From the NCBI RefSeq assembly GCF_008704715.1, contig NZ_CP023689.1, positions 7,750,001-7,814,000 on the forward strand: 64,000 nucleotides of DNA, written 5' to 3'. Positions 48,518 to 56,993 of the stretch are shown piece by piece. The notes beneath the pieces are model-generated. The model did not search any database and was not told where the DNA came from. It saw nothing but the letters and a program-made list of their open reading frames with translations. Both the position numbers and the translations under genes were made by a program. This DNA comes from Streptomyces chartreusis (GTDB lineage: Bacteria; Actinomycetota; Actinomycetes; Streptomycetales; Streptomycetaceae). Every line of letters starts with the position of its first letter. Position 1 is the stretch's first letter.

Positions 48518-49906
48518 ATGAAGGCACACGACGGCATGTACATCGACGGCGCGTGGCGCCCCGCCACGAGCGGGGACGTGATCGAGGTGGTGAACCCGGC
48601 CGACGAGCAGGTCATCGGGCAGGTCCCGGCCGGCACCGCCGCCGACGTCGACGCGGCCGTACGGGCCGCCCGAGCCGCCTTCCCGGGCTGGGCCGCCACC
48701 CCGCCCGCCGAACGGGCCGCACGGCTGGCCGCCCTGCGGGACGTCCTGGTGGCCCGCAAGGACGAGATCGCCGAGACCGTCACCGCCGAACTCGGCTCGC
48801 CCCTGAAGTTCTCCGAGGCCGTCCAGACCGGCGCGCCGATCGGGGTCGCGGGCTCGTACGCGGAACTCGCGGCGACGTACGCCTTCGAGGAGCGGGTCGG
48901 CAACTCGACCGTGTACCTGGAGCCCCTCGGTGTGGTCGGCGCGATCACGCCCTGGAACTACCCGCTCCACCAGATCGTCGCCAAGGTCGCCGCGGCGCTG
49001 GCCGCGGGCTGCACGGTGGTCCTCAAGCCCGCCGAGGACACCCCGCTGGTCGCCCAGCTCTTCGCCGAGGCGGCCCACGAGGCCGGCGTCCCCGCGGGCG
49101 TCTTCAACCTGGTCACCGGCCTCGGCCCGGTCGCGGGCCAGGCGATCGCCGAGCACCCGGACGTCGACCTGGTCTCCTTCACCGGCTCCACGGCCGTCGG
49201 CCGGCAGATCGCCGCGGTGGCCGGAGCGGCGATCAAGAAGGTTGCCCTGGAGCTGGGCGGCAAGTCCGCCAACGTCATCCTGCCGAGCGCCGACCTGGCC
49301 AAGGCGGTCAACGTCGGCGTCGCCAACGTGATGTCCAACTCCGGCCAGACGTGCAGCGCCTGGACGCGGATGCTGGTCCACCGCGACCAGTACGACGAGG
49401 CCGTCGAGCTCGCCGCGACCGCCGCCGCGAAGTACGGCGAGCGGATCGGCCCGGTGGTCAGCGCCAAGCAGCAGGCACGGGTCCTCGGCTACATCGAGAA
49501 GGGCGTCGCCGAGGGGGCACGGCTGGTCGCGGGCGGCACCGAGGCGCCGCGCGAGCAGGGCTGGTACGTCAGCCCGACCGTCTTCGCCGATGTGACGCCC
49601 GAGATGACGATCGCCCAGGAGGAGATCTTCGGCCCGGTCCTGTCGATTCTGCGCTACGACGACGAGGAGGACGCCCTGCGCATCGCCAACGGCACCGTCT
49701 ACGGCCTCGCGGGCGCCGTGTGGGCCGGCGAGGAGGCGGAGGCGGTGGCCTTCGCGCGCCGGATGGACACCGGGCAGGTCGACATCAACGGCGGCCGCTT
49801 CAACGTCCGCGCCCCCTTCGGCGGCTACAAGCAGTCTGGCGTGGGCCGCGAGCTGGGCGCACACGGCCTGGCCGAGTACCTCCAGACCAAGTCCCTGCAG
49901 TTCTGA
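48518..49906 (+). CDS. Aldehyde dehydrogenase (NAD(P)+-dependent)
   Basis: A 462-aa ALDH superfamily enzyme of full length. Cofactor/active-site motifs: AITPWNYPLHQIVAKVAAAL, FTGSTAVGRQI, catalytic Glu in LELGGKSANVI, catalytic Cys in NSGQTCSAW, and FGPVLSILRY. It oxidises an aldehyde to the acid. ATG at 48518 is preferred to the adjacent GTG (48515) by spacing from GGAGG. It precedes an alcohol dehydrogenase by 11 bp: together they could convert an alcohol to a carboxylate. Confidence 0.93.
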   Translation: MKAHDGMYIDGAWRPATSGDVIEVVNPADEQVIGQVPAGTAADVDAAVRAARAAFPGWAATPPAERAARLAALRDVLVARKDEIAETVTAELGSPLKFSEAVQTGAPIGVAGSYAELAATYAFEERVGNSTVYLEPLGVVGAITPWNYPLHQIVAKVAAALAAGCTVVLKPAEDTPLVAQLFAEAAHEAGVPAGVFNLVTGLGPVAGQAIAEHPDVDLVSFTGSTAVGRQIAAVAGAAIKKVALELGGKSANVILPSADLAKAVNVGVANVMSNSGQTCSAWTRMLVHRDQYDEAVELAATAAAKYGERIGPVVSAKQQARVLGYIEKGVAEGARLVAGGTEAPREQGWYVSPTVFADVTPEMTIAQEEIFGPVLSILRYDDEEDALRIANGTVYGLAGAVWAGEEAEAVAFARRMDTGQVDINGGRFNVRAPFGGYKQSGVGRELGAHGLAEYLQTKSLQF

Positions 49907-49917
49907 GGAGCCCGCAC

Positions 49918-50997
49918 ATGGTTCGCGCCGCCGTCCTGCCCGCCGTCGGGGCCCCGCTGGAGGTCACCGACATCGAACTGCCCGAGCCCGGCCCCGGCCG
50001 GGTCCGCGTCCGCCTCGCCGCCGCCGGCGTCTGCCACTCCGATCTGTCCCTGTCGAACGGCACCATGCGCGTCCCCGTCCCCGCGGTCCTCGGCCACGAG
50101 GGCGCCGGCACCGTCGTGTCCGTGGGGGAGGGGGTCGGTCATCTCGCGCCGGGCGACGGAGTCGTCCTCAACTGGGCCCCCTCGTGCGGCAGTTGCCACG
50201 CCTGCGGGCTCGGCGAGGTCTGGCTGTGCGCCAACGCGCTGAACGGCGCCGCCGACGTCCACGCCCGCACCGCCTCGGGCACCGAACTGCATCCCGGCCT
50301 GAATGTGGCCGCGTTCGCCGAGGAGACGGTCGTCTCCGCCGGCTGCCTGCTGCCGCTCCCGGACGGCGTCCCGCTCACCGACGCCGCCCTGCTGGGCTGT
50401 GCCGTCCTCACCGGCTACGGCGCCGTGCACCACTCGGCGCGGGTGCGGGAGGGCGAGACCGTCGCCGTGTTCGGCGTCGGCGGGGTCGGCCTGGCCGCCC
50501 TCCAGGCCGCCCGGATCGCGGGAGCCTCGAAGATCGTCGCCGTCGACGTCTCCCCGGAGAAGGAGGAACTGGCGCGTGCGGCGGGAGCCACCGACTATGT
50601 GATCGCCTCCGAGAACACCGCCCGTGAGATCCGGGGCCTGACCGGCAAGCAGGGCGTGGACGTGGCCGTCGAGTGCGTGGGCCGCGCGGCCACCATCCGC
50701 ACCGCCTGGGACTCCACCCGCCGCGGCGGCCGCACCACGGTCGTCGGCATCGGCGGTAAGGACCAGCAGGTCACCTTCAACGCGCTGGAGATCTTCCACT
50801 GGGGCCGCACCCTCTCCGGCTGCGTCTACGGCAACTCCGACCCGGCCCGGGACCTGCCGGTGCTGGCCGAGCACGTGCGCGCGGGGCGCCTGGACCTGGG
50901 CGCGCTGGTGACGGAACGGATCGCGCTGGAGGGGATTCCGGCGGCCTTCGAGAACATGCTCGCGGGCAAGGGCGGCCGGGCCCTGGTGGTGTTCTGA
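49918..50997 (+). CDS. Zinc-dependent alcohol dehydrogenase (MDR family)
   Basis: A 359-aa MDR enzyme. Catalytic zinc ligands in AAGVCHSDLS and LGHEGAGTVVSVGEGV; structural-zinc cluster partly present (SCGSCHACGLGEVWLC); Rossmann motif VAVFGVGGVGLAALQAA. Resembles class III/mycothiol-type and aryl alcohol dehydrogenases. Start 11 bp after the ALDH gene with its ribosome site overlapping (GAGGAG), so operonic. Supplies aldehyde to the ALDH. Confidence 0.92.
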   Translation: MVRAAVLPAVGAPLEVTDIELPEPGPGRVRVRLAAAGVCHSDLSLSNGTMRVPVPAVLGHEGAGTVVSVGEGVGHLAPGDGVVLNWAPSCGSCHACGLGEVWLCANALNGAADVHARTASGTELHPGLNVAAFAEETVVSAGCLLPLPDGVPLTDAALLGCAVLTGYGAVHHSARVREGETVAVFGVGGVGLAALQAARIAGASKIVAVDVSPEKEELARAAGATDYVIASENTAREIRGLTGKQGVDVAVECVGRAATIRTAWDSTRRGGRTTVVGIGGKDQQVTFNALEIFHWGRTLSGCVYGNSDPARDLPVLAEHVRAGRLDLGALVTERIALEGIPAAFENMLAGKGGRALVVF

Positions 50998-51009
50998 GCC
51001 TCTGATGTC

Positions 51010-51035
51010 GCCCGGGGCCCTCGGGTGCCCCGGGC
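51010..51035. terminator. Terminator hairpin after alcohol dehydrogenase
   Basis: A perfect 9-bp stem GCCCGGGGC / GCCCCGGGC with an 8-nt loop, 12 bp after the ADH stop. Confidence 0.65.
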
Positions 51036-51053
51036 AACCTTCCCGCGCAACCG

Positions 51054-51082
51054 TTGACCCCATACCGTCCGGTCAGTACGTT
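51054..51082 (+). promoter_or_regulatory. Candidate promoter of the MHS transporter with embedded half-palindrome
   Basis: TTGACC (51054-51059), 17-bp spacer, TACGTT (51077-51082). The spacer contains CATACCG-TC-CGGTCAG, which shares the CATACCG half-site with the palindrome at 39618. By eye only. Confidence 0.4.
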
Positions 51083-51123
51083 CGCCGCCAACGTCCCCAC
51101 CGCACCCACCGGAGTGTGCACGC

Positions 51124-52446
51124 ATGGACATGGCCCCCTCCGCTCACCCAGCCACCACGACCGCCCTCCCCACGGTCAACCGGCGCCGCGTGGCCACAGC
51201 GGCGGCCCTCGCCTCGGCCGTCGAGTGGTACGACTACTTCGTCTTCGGCATCGCCGCAGCCCTCGTCCTCGGCGATCTGTACTTCCCGGCCGGTAGCCCC
51301 ACCGCCGGAGTGCTCGCCGCCTTCGCCACCTTCGCGGTCGGCTTCCTCGCCCGCCCCATCGGCGGCATCGTCGCGGGCCAGCTCGGCGACAAGCGCGGCC
51401 GCAAGCCCATGCTGGTCCTCGCGCTCACCCTCATGGGCATCGCCACCACCGGCATCGGCCTGCTCCCGACGTACGAGACGATCGGCGTCGCCGCCCCCAT
51501 CCTGCTCGTCGTGCTGCGCATCGCCCAGGGCGTCGCCGTCGGCGCCCAGTGGGGCGGCGCGATGCTGATGGCCACCGAGTACGCCCCCGAGGGCAAGCGC
51601 GGCGTGTACGGCAGCGTCGTCCAACTCGGCGTCCCCATCGGAGTGGTGACCGCCAACACCGTCTTCCTGCTGGCCGGAGCGTTCACCAGCGACGCCCAGT
51701 TCGCCGCGTGGGGCTGGCGGGTGCCGTTCCTGATCGGCCTGTTCGTCCTCGCCCTCGCCTGGTACATCCACACCCGCGTCGAGGAGACCCCCGAATTCCG
51801 GGAGGCCGAGCGTGCGTTGACCGAGAAGGAGAAGACGGAGCAGGGCAGCCCGCTCCGCACCATCCTCAAGGACCACCTGGGCACGGTCCTCCTCGCCGGC
51901 GGCTCCTTCGCCGTCAACACCGCGACCTTCTACATCCTGATCACCGGCGTCCTCGACTACACGACCCGGGAACTCGACATGGAGAAGAGCGCGGTCCTCA
52001 CCGTCTCGCTCTGCGTCAGCCTCACCCAGCTGGTGCTGATCCCGGCCGCCGCCGCGCTCTCCGACAAGGTCGGCCGCATCCGCGTCTACGCGCTCGGCGC
52101 GGCCGGCATAGCCCTGTGGGCAGTCCCCCTGTTCCTGCTGATCGACACCGGTTCACTGCTGTGGCTGGCGGTCGGCAGCTTCGTCGCGAGCTGCTTCCTC
52201 AGCATCATGTACGGCCCCCAGGCGGCCCTGTTCGCCGAGCTGTTCACGCCCGAGATGCGCTACACCGGCGCCTCCCTCGGCTACCAGATCGCGGCCGTGC
52301 TCGGCGGCGGGCTCGCCCCGTTCGTCATGGTGCTGCTGCTGGAGGCCACGGGCACCTCGATGGCGGTGTCCGCCTACATCATCGTCCTCGCCGTGATCGC
52401 CCTGCTGTCCATCAAGGTGCTCGCCGACAAGGCGCGTTCACTGTGA
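51124..52446 (+). CDS. MHS-family metabolite:H+ symporter (MFS)
   Basis: A 440-aa MFS transporter. Hallmarks: ASAVEWYDYFVFGIAAALVLG (helix 1), QLGDKRGRKPMLVLAL (loop 2-3), EYAPEGKRGVYGSVVQLG, and FAELFTPEMRYTGASLGYQIA. MHS members import organic acids, betaines or aromatic acids with H+. It follows the ALDH-ADH pair, with its own promoter candidate. Its 3' end overlaps the convergent EamA gene by 9 bp. Confidence 0.9.
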   Translation: MDMAPSAHPATTTALPTVNRRRVATAAALASAVEWYDYFVFGIAAALVLGDLYFPAGSPTAGVLAAFATFAVGFLARPIGGIVAGQLGDKRGRKPMLVLALTLMGIATTGIGLLPTYETIGVAAPILLVVLRIAQGVAVGAQWGGAMLMATEYAPEGKRGVYGSVVQLGVPIGVVTANTVFLLAGAFTSDAQFAAWGWRVPFLIGLFVLALAWYIHTRVEETPEFREAERALTEKEKTEQGSPLRTILKDHLGTVLLAGGSFAVNTATFYILITGVLDYTTRELDMEKSAVLTVSLCVSLTQLVLIPAAAALSDKVGRIRVYALGAAGIALWAVPLFLLIDTGSLLWLAVGSFVASCFLSIMYGPQAALFAELFTPEMRYTGASLGYQIAAVLGGGLAPFVMVLLLEATGTSMAVSAYIIVLAVIALLSIKVLADKARSL

Positions 52447-53376
52447 CTCGCGGGTCTGCTCGGGTCGCGGCACGCTCGCCACGACCCGGGCCGACCGGGT
52501 CCTGGACCGGGACACCGCCACACCCGCCAGACACAGCAACCCGCCCGCCAGCGTCAGCAGCCCCGGTACCTCGCCGAGCGCCAGCCACGACATCAGCACG
52601 ACCAGCGCGGGCACCGCGTACGTGGTCGCGCCCATCCGGCTCGCGGTCGTCCTGGCCAGGGCGTACGCCCACGTCGTGAACGCGAGCGCCAGCGAGAAGA
52701 CGCCCAGATAGACCAGGTTGAGCGTCGCGGACAGCGAGGCGTGGGCCGCGTCGTCGACGAGCTGCCCGGCGAACGGCAGGCAGAGCGCCGCGCCGACCAG
52801 ACACCCGTACGTCGTCACCTGGAGCGCGCTCGCATGGCCGAGCGCCGGCTTCTGCGCCACCGCGCCGCCCGCGTAGCCGATCGCTGCGAGCAGGCACAGC
52901 ACCACGCCGAGCATCGAGGAGCCGCCTTCGCCGGACATCGAGAGCCCCACGGTGACGGCACCGGCGAACGACACGGCCATGCCCGCCAGCAGTCGCGGCG
53001 GCATCGGATCGCCGAGCACCCGGGCGCCGAGCAGCGCGATGAGGATCGGCCCGGTGTTCACCACGAGGGCCGCCGTGCCGGCGTCCACCTGCTGCTCGCC
53101 CCAGCTCAGGACGACGCTGTAGAAGCCGAACCACAGCAGCCCCGATATCGCGATCCCGGGCCAGGCCGCCCTGGGCGGCAGCCCCTCCCGGCGAACCAGG
53201 CAGATGAGCCCCAGCACCACGGCCCCGACGAGCAGCCTCCCCAGCGCGAGCGCACCGGGCGAGTACTCGGCCCCGGCGCTACGGATGGAAACGAAGGCCG
53301 AGGCCCACATCACGACAGTGACACCGGCCGCCCCGGCGGCGAGCAGGTCGGGACGGCTGGCGGAGGAGGTGTTCAT
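52438..53376 (-). CDS. EamA/DMT-family transporter
   Basis: A 312-aa protein with ten predicted membrane segments and two EamA repeats (VTVVMWASAFVSIRSAG at the start of the first; LAAIGYAGGAVAQKPALG of the second). DMT exporters of this type (RhaT/YdcZ-like) export amino acids or metabolites. Two adjacent ATGs (53379 and 53376); the second is used for spacing from GGAG. It is convergent with the MHS gene and followed upstream by the 100-bp tandem repeats. Confidence 0.87.
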   Translation of the reverse strand: MNTSSASRPDLLAAGAAGVTVVMWASAFVSIRSAGAEYSPGALALGRLLVGAVVLGLICLVRREGLPPRAAWPGIAISGLLWFGFYSVVLSWGEQQVDAGTAALVVNTGPILIALLGARVLGDPMPPRLLAGMAVSFAGAVTVGLSMSGEGGSSMLGVVLCLLAAIGYAGGAVAQKPALGHASALQVTTYGCLVGAALCLPFAGQLVDDAAHASLSATLNLVYLGVFSLALAFTTWAYALARTTASRMGATTYAVPALVVLMSWLALGEVPGLLTLAGGLLCLAGVAVSRSRTRSARVVASVPRPEQTRESQ

Positions 53377-53440
53377 CATGCTCCAGAGGCTAGAAACGAA
53401 GGCCGACGAAGACCGGCGGATTTCGGACGGGGCATGGCTG

Positions 53441-53730
53441 CCGGGCCCGGCGAAGACCCCGCCGACCCCCGCCAACCAGGGGCGCGGGGAACTGCGCGAC
53501 CAGCCCCCACGCACCCGCACTCGACACGTCGAAGGACACGCCGGGCCCGGCGAAGACCCCGCCGACTCCCGCCAACCAGGGGCGCGGGGAACTGCGCGAT
53601 CGACCCCCACGCACCCGCACTCGACACGTCGAAGGACACGCCGGGCCCGGCGAAGACCCCGCCGACTCCCGCCACCCAGGGGCGCGGGGAACTGCGCGAC
53701 CAACCCCCACCCACCCGCACCCGGCACACA
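53441..53730. repeat. Tandem array of three 100-bp repeats
   Basis: Units begin at 53441, 53541 and 53641 (each CCGGGCCCGGCGAAGACCCC), an exact 100-bp period. Units 1 and 2 differ by a few bases; unit 3 diverges after about 80 bp. Each contains the dispersed GGGGCGCGGGGAACTGCGCG element and, in units 1 and 2, a TCGAC-AC-GTCGA palindrome. It fills the 377-bp gap between the EamA and ArsR-type genes; no gene is supported there. Confidence 0.9.
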
Positions 53731-53753
53731 ACACAAGGCCCCGAGCCGCCGTC

Positions 53754-54464
53754 TCACCCCAACGCCCCCGCCTCGATCCCCAAGAGTTCCCCCAGCGCCC
53801 GCGCCCCCGCCGGAGTCACCTTCACCGCCCGCTCCGACCCGATCCGCACGCACCACCCCGCCTCCAGCGCATGCCGGCACAGGGCAGCCCCGGAGACCCC
53901 CGCGAGATGGGGCCGCCGTTCGGTCCAGTCGAGGCAGCCCCGGGCCAGCGGACGACGGCCACTGCGGTCGAGGGGGATGCCCGCGGCGTCGAACCAGCCG
54001 AGCCCCGCCTCGGTCAGCGCGAACCCCGTGTCCTGCCGCAGCAACCCCCGCGAGGTCAACGCGTCGGTGACCGCGATACCGAGCCGCCCGGCGAGATGGT
54101 CGTAGCAGGTCCGGCCGCGGGCCATCGCCGAACCGGCGCTGGACTCCCGCAGATTCCGGGGCCGGCGCACCGCCCCGGGGCTCACCTGCGCGGCCAGGTC
54201 CTCCACCAGCTGTGCGACCCGCTCGTCGGCCAGCCGGACGTACCGGTGCCGCCCCTGCCGCTCCTCGGTGAGCAGCCCGCCCCCGACCAGCTTGCCGAGG
54301 TGCTCGCTCAGCGTCGACGCCGCGACGCCCGCGTGCCGCGCCAGCTCACCGGCCGTCCAGGCCCGCCCGTCGAGCAGCGCCAGCAGACAGGCGGCCCGGG
54401 TCTCGTCGGCGACGAGTCCGGCGAGGCGGGCGAGCTGCGTCGCCTGGGGGTCCTTGGTGGCCAT
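53754..54464 (-). CDS. ArsR-family winged-helix regulator
   Basis: A 236-aa regulator. The N-terminal ArsR-like DNA-binding domain reads RAWTAGELARHAGVAASTLSEHLGKLVGGGLLTEERQGRHRYVRL; a longer C-terminal part (about 110-236) of unknown type includes FALTEAGLGWFDAAGIPLD and ends CVRIGSERAVKVTPAGARAL, a second HTH-like segment. Longer than minimal ArsR proteins; no metal Cys motif, so not a classic metalloregulator. ATG at 54464. Confidence 0.82.
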   Translation of the reverse strand: MATKDPQATQLARLAGLVADETRAACLLALLDGRAWTAGELARHAGVAASTLSEHLGKLVGGGLLTEERQGRHRYVRLADERVAQLVEDLAAQVSPGAVRRPRNLRESSAGSAMARGRTCYDHLAGRLGIAVTDALTSRGLLRQDTGFALTEAGLGWFDAAGIPLDRSGRRPLARGCLDWTERRPHLAGVSGAALCRHALEAGWCVRIGSERAVKVTPAGARALGELLGIEAGALG

Positions 54465-54590
54465 GCGTCCAGGATGGGGCACGGACACTTCGGCGCGGGC
54501 CGAAGAATAGGCCGAGCCGACGCCCGCAGGGTAGTGATCGACCGACCCACCCGGCAGGACACTCAGGCGTCCGGTGCCGCAGGACCAGGT

Positions 54591-54720
54591 GCTCACGCGT
54601 CCCGCATAGCCCCACAGGGCTCAGACGTACCGCACCACCCAGCCCCGCAGGGCTCACGCGTCCCGCATCGCCCCGCAGGGCTCACGCGTCCGCCCCGCCC
54701 CGCAGCGCTCAGACGTCCCG
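54591..54720. repeat. Degenerate minisatellite at TetR 3' end
   Basis: Five imperfect copies of a unit like GCCCCGCAGGGCTCACGCGTCCCGCAT (near 54591, 54608, 54641, 54670, 54697), spaced 17 to 33 bp. The last copy reaches into the 3' end of the TetR gene, where the stop lies. Not seen elsewhere in the window. Confidence 0.7.
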
Positions 54721-55350
54721 GCCGACCTGCTCGTACTGCCCGGCCAGCCCGTCCAGCAGCGCCGTCAGCCCCGTTTCGAACGCCCGCTCGTCGATCTTCT
54801 CCTGCTGCTCGGCGAGGAGGTGGGCCTGCCCGAGGTGCGGGTAGTCGGCGGGGTCGTACGCGCTCGCGTCGTCCACGAACCCCCCGGCGAACGAGCCCAG
54901 CGCCGACCCCATGATGAAGTATCGCATCAGCGCGCCGATGGACGTGGCCTGCGCCGCCGGCCACCCCGCCGCCACCATCCCGCCGTACACGGCGTCGGCG
55001 AGCCGCAGCGCCGCCGGGCGACGGCCGGGCCCGCGGGCCAGGACGGGCACGATGTTCGGGTGGTCGCGCAGGGCCGCACGGTAGGAGACGGCCCAGTCGT
55101 GCAGCGCGGTCCGCCAGTCCCGGCCGTCCTCGAACATCGACAGGTCGACCTGCGCGCTCACCGAGTCGGCGACCGCCTCCAGGATCTCGTCCTTCGTGCG
55201 GAAGTGGTTGTACAGCGACGGCCCGCTCACCCCGAGCTCGGCGGCGAGGCGGCGCGTGGAGACGGCCGACAGGCCCTCCGCGTCCACGAGTTCGCGAGCC
55301 GTCTCGACGATCCGGTCGTAGCTGAGGAGGGGCTTGCGCGGTCGGGCCAT
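54709..55350 (-). CDS. TetR-family regulator divergent from acyl-CoA dehydrogenase
   Basis: A 213-aa TetR with helix-turn-helix LSAVSTRRLAAELGVSGPSLYNHFRTKDEILEAV and a TetR_C_1-like effector domain. ATG at 55350 (MARPRKPLLSYDRI). Divergent from an acyl-CoA dehydrogenase gene; an 11-bp palindrome TAGCA-G-TGCTA (55382-55392) lies between. Probably represses fatty/branched acyl-CoA breakdown genes. Confidence 0.87.
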   Translation of the reverse strand: MARPRKPLLSYDRIVETARELVDAEGLSAVSTRRLAAELGVSGPSLYNHFRTKDEILEAVADSVSAQVDLSMFEDGRDWRTALHDWAVSYRAALRDHPNIVPVLARGPGRRPAALRLADAVYGGMVAAGWPAAQATSIGALMRYFIMGSALGSFAGGFVDDASAYDPADYPHLGQAHLLAEQQEKIDERAFETGLTALLDGLAGQYEQVGRDV

Positions 55351-55381
55351 GGCGCACATAGTAGGGCTGCTCAACGGAAAC

Positions 55382-55392
55382 TAGCAGTGCTA
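55382..55392. promoter_or_regulatory. Palindrome between TetR and acyl-CoA dehydrogenase genes
   Basis: TAGCA-G-TGCTA, perfect 5-bp arms, in a short AT-rich patch (CTAATTTAAATG) 46 bp before the dehydrogenase ATG. Likely operator overlapping a promoter; short, so tentative. Confidence 0.45.
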
Positions 55393-55437
55393 ATTTAAAT
55401 GTACGGCTTTCAATCTACGTCTGTGGGGTGACTCCGC

Positions 55438-56589
55438 ATGAACCTGGAGCTCAGCGAGGAGCAGACCGCCGTCCGCCGCCTCGCCCGGGACTTCGTGGAC
55501 CGCGAGATCGCACCGAACGTCGTCGAGTGGGACCGTGCGGAGGAAGTGGACCGTGCGCTCGTCAAGAAACTCGGCGAGGTCGGCTTCCTCGGCCTGACGA
55601 TCGACGAGGAGTACGGCGGCTCGGGCGGCGACCATCTCGCGTACTGCCTGGTCACGGAGGAGCTGGGACGCGGCGACTCCTCGGTGCGCGGAATCGTCTC
55701 CGTCTCCCTCGGCCTGGTCGCCAAGACGATCGCGACACGGGGCAGCGAGGAGCAGAAGCGGCGCTGGCTGCCCGGGCTCACCACGGGCGAGCTGGTCGGC
55801 TGCTTCGGCCTCACCGAGCCGGGCACCGGCTCCGACGCCGGCAACCTGTCCACGCGGGCGGTGCGCGACGGCGGGGACTACGTCCTCAACGGCACCAAGA
55901 TGTTCATCACGAACGGCACCTGGGCCGACGTCGTCCTGCTCTTCGCCCGGTCCACCGACGCGCCGGGCCACAAGGGCGTCTCGGCCTTCCTGGTCCCCAC
56001 CGACACGCCCGGCCTGACCCGCCGCACCATCCACGGCAAGCTCGGCCTGCGCGGCCAGGCCACGGCCGAGCTCGTGCTGGAGGACGTACGGGTGCCCGCG
56101 TCGGCCATGCTGGGGGAGGAGGGCAAGGGCTTCTCGGTCGCGATGGCGGCCCTGGCCAAGGGGCGGATGTCGGTCGCCGCGGGCTGCGTCGGCATAGCCC
56201 AGGCCGCACTGGACGCGGCCGTCCGCTACGCGGGGGAGCGCGAGCAGTTCGGCAAGCCGATCGCCCACCACCAGCTGGTCCAGGAGCTGATCAGCGACAT
56301 CGCCGTCGACGTGGACGCGGCGCGGCTGCTGACCTGGCGGGTCGCCGACCTGATCGACCGCGGGCAGCCCTTCGCGGTGGAGTCCTCCAAGGCCAAGCTC
56401 TTCGCCTCCGAGGCGGCCGTGCGCGCGGCCAACAACGCCCTCCAGGTCTTCGGCGGCTACGGCTACATCGACGAGTACCCGGCGGGCAAGCTGCTGCGGG
56501 ACGCCCGGGTGATGACCCTCTATGAAGGCACCAGCCAGATCCAGAAGTTGCTCATCGGGCGGGCGTTGACGGGAGTTTCGGCGTTCTGA
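55438..56589 (+). CDS. Acyl-CoA dehydrogenase
   Basis: A 383-aa flavoenzyme of full length. FAD/substrate motifs include CFGLTEPGTGSDAGNL and the C-terminal catalytic Glu in MTLYEGTSQIQKLLIGRALTG. It introduces the alpha-beta double bond in acyl-CoA. Specificity (short-chain, branched or isovaleryl) is not determinable by eye. GTG-free ATG start; controlled probably by the divergent TetR. Terminates at a 13-bp hairpin. Confidence 0.94.
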   Translation: MNLELSEEQTAVRRLARDFVDREIAPNVVEWDRAEEVDRALVKKLGEVGFLGLTIDEEYGGSGGDHLAYCLVTEELGRGDSSVRGIVSVSLGLVAKTIATRGSEEQKRRWLPGLTTGELVGCFGLTEPGTGSDAGNLSTRAVRDGGDYVLNGTKMFITNGTWADVVLLFARSTDAPGHKGVSAFLVPTDTPGLTRRTIHGKLGLRGQATAELVLEDVRVPASAMLGEEGKGFSVAMAALAKGRMSVAAGCVGIAQAALDAAVRYAGEREQFGKPIAHHQLVQELISDIAVDVDAARLLTWRVADLIDRGQPFAVESSKAKLFASEAAVRAANNALQVFGGYGYIDEYPAGKLLRDARVMTLYEGTSQIQKLLIGRALTGVSAF

Positions 56590-56615
56590 GTATCCGCGCC
56601 CGCCGGCTAGGTACT

Positions 56616-56647
56616 TCGGCGGATGTGGTTACGGCCACATCCGCCGA
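56616..56647. terminator. Very stable hairpin between acyl-CoA dehydrogenase and YiaA-like gene
   Basis: A perfect 13-bp stem TCGGCGGATGTGG / CCACATCCGCCGA with a TTACGG loop, 26 bp after the dehydrogenase stop. It ends only 11 nt before the next gene's ATG, so it may also affect that gene's translation. Confidence 0.8.
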
Positions 56648-56658
56648 CCCTTGTCCCC

Positions 56659-56904
56659 ATGAGTGACGCATCGGGCAAGCAGCAGAACACCGCCGCCTTC
56701 TACGGCCAAGCGGTCGCCTCCTTCGCGGTCGCCATGGCCGCCACCGCCATCGGCATCTTCAAACTCAACGCCGACGCCTGGGTGCGGGCCTTCCTCGCGA
56801 TCGCCGTCCTGTACCTCGTCACCTCCGCCTTCACGCTCGCCAAGGTGATCCGGGACCGCCAGGAGGCCGACCGGCCCGCCTACCACCCCTTCGAAAAGCT
56901 CTGA
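56659..56904 (+). CDS. YiaA/YiaB-domain inner-membrane protein
   Basis: An 81-aa protein with a two-helix YiaAB membrane domain: helix 1 FAVAMAATAIGIFKL and helix 2 AFLAIAVLYLVTSAFTLAKVI, then a basic/acidic tail (RDRQEADRPAYHPFEKL). Function unknown. No ribosome site precedes the ATG, which sits 11 nt after a strong hairpin; it may be translated leaderless or from re-initiation. Confidence 0.78.
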   Translation: MSDASGKQQNTAAFYGQAVASFAVAMAATAIGIFKLNADAWVRAFLAIAVLYLVTSAFTLAKVIRDRQEADRPAYHPFEKL

Positions 56905-56929
56905 GGACCCCGGACACCGTGTCGGGCCG

Positions 56930-56945
56930 CTAAGCGCCCGCTCAC
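56930..56945. promoter_or_regulatory. Imperfect 7-2-7 operator upstream of TetR gene
   Basis: CTAAGCG-CC-CGCTCAC (5 of 7 bp symmetric), 49 bp before the TetR start. It shares consensus CTAAGCR-N2-YGCTYA with the perfect site upstream of the MaoC gene at 58169. Confidence 0.5.
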
Positions 56946-56993
56946 CCTGGGCGGTATGGTGGTCCCTCTGTCAGCGAGAGGGGCGAGTGAGCG

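Noticed and set aside
53441..53730. Possible CRISPR array
   Set aside because: Units are 100 bp, nearly identical throughout, with no short repeat/unique spacer pattern or cas genes.
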